From Cellulomonas sp. 73-145 (lineage in GTDB: Bacteria > Actinomycetota > Actinomycetes > Actinomycetales > Cellulomonadaceae), in the NCBI GenBank assembly GCA_001898185.1, contig MKTI01000009.1, positions 434,001 through 498,000 of the forward strand: a stretch of 64,000 nt of DNA. The letters are read 5' to 3'. Numbering within the stretch: the stretch's first letter is position 1; every line of letters starts with the position of its first letter. Shown one piece after another: positions 62,375 to 64,000 of this stretch. The translations under genes and the position numbers were made by a program. The notes under the pieces were generated by a model that was not told the origin of the DNA, searched no databases, and saw only the letters and a list, made by a program, of their open reading frames with translations.

Positions 62375-63733
62375 GTGGCAGTCGCATCGTTTCGACCTGA
62401 GGACGGGACGGTCCCTCGCCTGCGTCGCGACCGGCTGACGGTCACGCTCTACGGCTCGTTCGTCACGTGGGGCTGGTTGCTGTACAGCTTCAACCCGAGC
62501 GTGCCGCTGCTGGCCCACGAGCGAGGGCTCAGCTCGGCGCAGGCCGGCCTGCACGGCACCGCGATGGCGCTCGGCGGGCTGGTCGCGGCCGTGCTGGCAC
62601 CGCGCTCGGTCCAGTGGTGGGGGCGGCGCACCGCCGTCGTGGCGGCCGGGGTGACCGTGGCCGTCGGCGTCGTCGGGCTGGTGCTGGGGCCCGCGCTGGT
62701 GTGGACCCTGCTGGCGATGCTGGTCCTGGCGACGGGCGGCAACGTGCTGATCGCGTCGAGCCAGGTGGGTCTGGCCCTGCGGCACGGACGGGTGGCGACG
62801 GCGGCGATCACCGAGGCGAACGGTGTGGGATCCGGGGTGGGGCTGTTCGGTCCGCTCGCCGTCGGTGCCGCGGTGGCAGTCGGCTGGGGATGGCGGCCGG
62901 CCGTGCTGGTCACCGCCGGGATCGCCCTGGTGGGAGCGGTCTTCGTGCTCCGGTTGCCGAGCTCCGCCGCGCTCAGCACGCGCGGGTCGCGGTCCAGGGC
63001 GCCGTCGTCGGACGGGACCGTCCTCCCGCTCACCGCACCGGTGCCGGTGGCGGTCGGAGCGGAGGCCGGGGCGCTGGACGAGGAGACCCTGCTGCTGACC
63101 CACGACGAGCCGGCGGTGCTGCCGAGCTCGGCCGTGCTGCCGCCGAGCGCCGTCCCGCACGTGCGCTACCGCCCGGCGGCGGCCGCGCTGCTCTTCATCG
63201 TCTCCCTGGTGGCCGCCATCGCCATCGAGAACGCGACGACCTACTGGGCCACCGCCCTGCTGATCGACCGCACCGGCGCCCGTGCCGGCATCGCGACGGC
63301 CGCTACCGCCGGGCTGGTCGCGGGCATGACGGCGACCAGGTTCGTCGTCGGACCCCTGTCGCTGCGGATGCGGCCTGCGGTGCTGCTGACGGGTGCCTTC
63401 CTGGTGGCGATCGCCGGCTGGGCCGTGGTGTGGAGCACGACGTCGACCGCGGTCGCGATGGCGGGACTGGTGCTGGCGGGACTCGGGTACGGAGCGCAGT
63501 ACCCGCTGTCGATCGCGTTGATGCTCGGTGCGTCGCCCGGCCACGGTGACCGGGTGCAGGGCTACGCCACGCTCGCGGGGGGCGCCGCGATCGGCGTCGC
63601 CCCCTTGCTGCTCGGCGCGCTGGCCGACGCCTTCGGCATGCACACGGCGTTCGTCATCGTCCCGCTGCTGGCCTGCGCCGGTGCGGCCGCCGCGGCGCTG
63701 GGCGGCCGTGCGCTGCGCCGGGCCGAGGGCTGA
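62375..63733 (+). CDS. Major facilitator superfamily transporter
   Basis: 452 residues from a GTG six bases after TAGGCT. About twelve hydrophobic helices with a large loop (about 200-265) in the middle, between the two six-helix halves; motif A in the 2-3 loop reads APRSVQWWGRR. Substrate not identifiable. It is not obviously part of the preceding exporter operon, since a hairpin and its own leaderless promoter separate them. Confidence 0.9.
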   Translation: MAVASFRPEDGTVPRLRRDRLTVTLYGSFVTWGWLLYSFNPSVPLLAHERGLSSAQAGLHGTAMALGGLVAAVLAPRSVQWWGRRTAVVAAGVTVAVGVVGLVLGPALVWTLLAMLVLATGGNVLIASSQVGLALRHGRVATAAITEANGVGSGVGLFGPLAVGAAVAVGWGWRPAVLVTAGIALVGAVFVLRLPSSAALSTRGSRSRAPSSDGTVLPLTAPVPVAVGAEAGALDEETLLLTHDEPAVLPSSAVLPPSAVPHVRYRPAAAALLFIVSLVAAIAIENATTYWATALLIDRTGARAGIATAATAGLVAGMTATRFVVGPLSLRMRPAVLLTGAFLVAIAGWAVVWSTTSTAVAMAGLVLAGLGYGAQYPLSIALMLGASPGHGDRVQGYATLAGGAAIGVAPLLLGALADAFGMHTAFVIVPLLACAGAAAAALGGRALRRAEG

Positions 63734-63745
63734 CAGGATCACGGT

Positions 63746-64000
63746 GTGCTGCACCCGGAGCTGCTGACCGTCGAGGACCCCGCCGATCCACGGCTGGCCG
63801 ACTACGTCTCCTTGACCGACGTCGCGCTGCGCTCCCGGCACGAGCCGGCCAAGGGGCTGTACATCGCGGAGAGCTCCACGGTGCTGGCCCGGGCGCTGGC
63901 CGCCGGGCACCGACCCCGCTCCGTGCTGGCCGCGCCGCGGTGGGTGCCGGAGGTCGAGCGGATGCTCGCGGACGCCCCCGGTGCTGCGGATGCCGCGGTG
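63746..64000 (+). CDS. SpoU/TrmH-family RNA methyltransferase, N-terminal part (cut by window edge)
   Basis: Starts at a GTG at 63746, six bases after CAGGAT, and runs off the right edge with 85 codons visible. LADYVSLTDVALRSRHEP and GLYIAESSTVLARALAAGHR match the N-terminal substrate-binding domain of SpoU-class methyltransferases, which 2'-O-methylate rRNA or tRNA. The knotted SAM domain is outside the window. No reading-frame break is seen. Confidence 0.8.
   Translation, partial: MLHPELLTVEDPADPRLADYVSLTDVALRSRHEPAKGLYIAESSTVLARALAAGHRPRSVLAAPRWVPEVERMLADAPGAADAAV

Noticed and set aside
60425-63910. A very long leftward open frame overlapping the ABC exporter and MFS genes
   Set aside because: It is antisense to clear transporter genes and has no motifs, only the low-complexity His/Arg/Asp/Gln composition that arises in GC-rich antisense frames.
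1-64000. CRISPR arrays, insertion sequences, prophage and tRNA genes
   Set aside because: No regular repeat-spacer pattern, transposase, integrase, phage gene or tRNA cloverleaf was found by reading both strands; the absence rests on manual inspection.

Overview
This is high-GC chromosomal DNA from an actinobacterium. The GC-rich third codon positions, frequent GTG starts, bcc-aa3 respiratory genes, an Rv2175c-type protein, a class II DAHP synthase and a PASTA kinase all point to Actinomycetota. The lineage is probably Micrococcales (Cellulomonas-like), but that family-level call is an inference. I see no phage, insertion sequence, CRISPR array, tRNA or rRNA. The window looks like core chromosome, genes are tightly packed, and no gene-free stretch exceeds about 250 bases.

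Layout. (1) 1-15.9 kb: glnA (cut by the left edge, with a clear GlnR-type operator), RDD and DUF4191 membrane proteins, lipA, a flavodoxin, lipB, a Gfo/Idh/MocA oxidoreductase, a membrane-anchored pseudokinase, then the leftward operon lpdA-sucB-TIGR01777 epimerase, pepA, two small membrane proteins, pyrD and DUF3043. LipA and LipB supply the lipoate carried by SucB. (2) 16-21 kb: an M20 dipeptidase, nadA with a DJ-1/PfpI protein, glycerate kinase and erpA. (3) 21-31.5 kb: a tusA/NifS-like pair, ctaCDF rightward, a methyltransferase, sodA, then ctaE-qcrCAB leftward. Together these encode the menaquinol-to-oxygen bcc-aa3 branch. (4) 31.7-42.8 kb: an orphan receiver protein coupled to trpD, an Lrp-type regulator, a DEDDh exonuclease/UvrC fusion, a small CxxC protein, fadD, a ROK glucokinase, an acyltransferase, a PPi-type phosphofructokinase and aroG. 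(5) 42.9-48.6 kb: a PknL-like PASTA kinase, a LysM/transglycosylase protein, Rv2175c, a polyprenyl synthase and a lipoprotein. (6) 48.8-55 kb: DUF4192, a universal stress protein, rpoD, DUF7455 and parE. (7) 55-64 kb: an ABC ATPase, NfeD/SPFH, a TetR repressor with its heterodimeric ABC exporter, an MFS transporter and the start of a SpoU-type RNA methyltransferase.

From glnA to the polyprenyl synthase, the order of many genes matches, from memory, the Mycobacterium tuberculosis Rv2220-Rv2173 block, so this is an old conserved actinobacterial neighbourhood.

The most notable points are: a NifS-like protein whose PLP-binding lysine is replaced by Asp, coupled to TusA beside ctaC; a pseudokinase lacking HRD and DFG residues; very frequent leaderless promoters (a TANNNT box 6-8 nt before the start codon at about 24 genes); a four-half-site GlnR operator at glnA; 9-bp-phased GTCACA repeats upstream of the LysM/transglycosylase gene; and a textbook TetR operator overlapping the regulator's own promoter.
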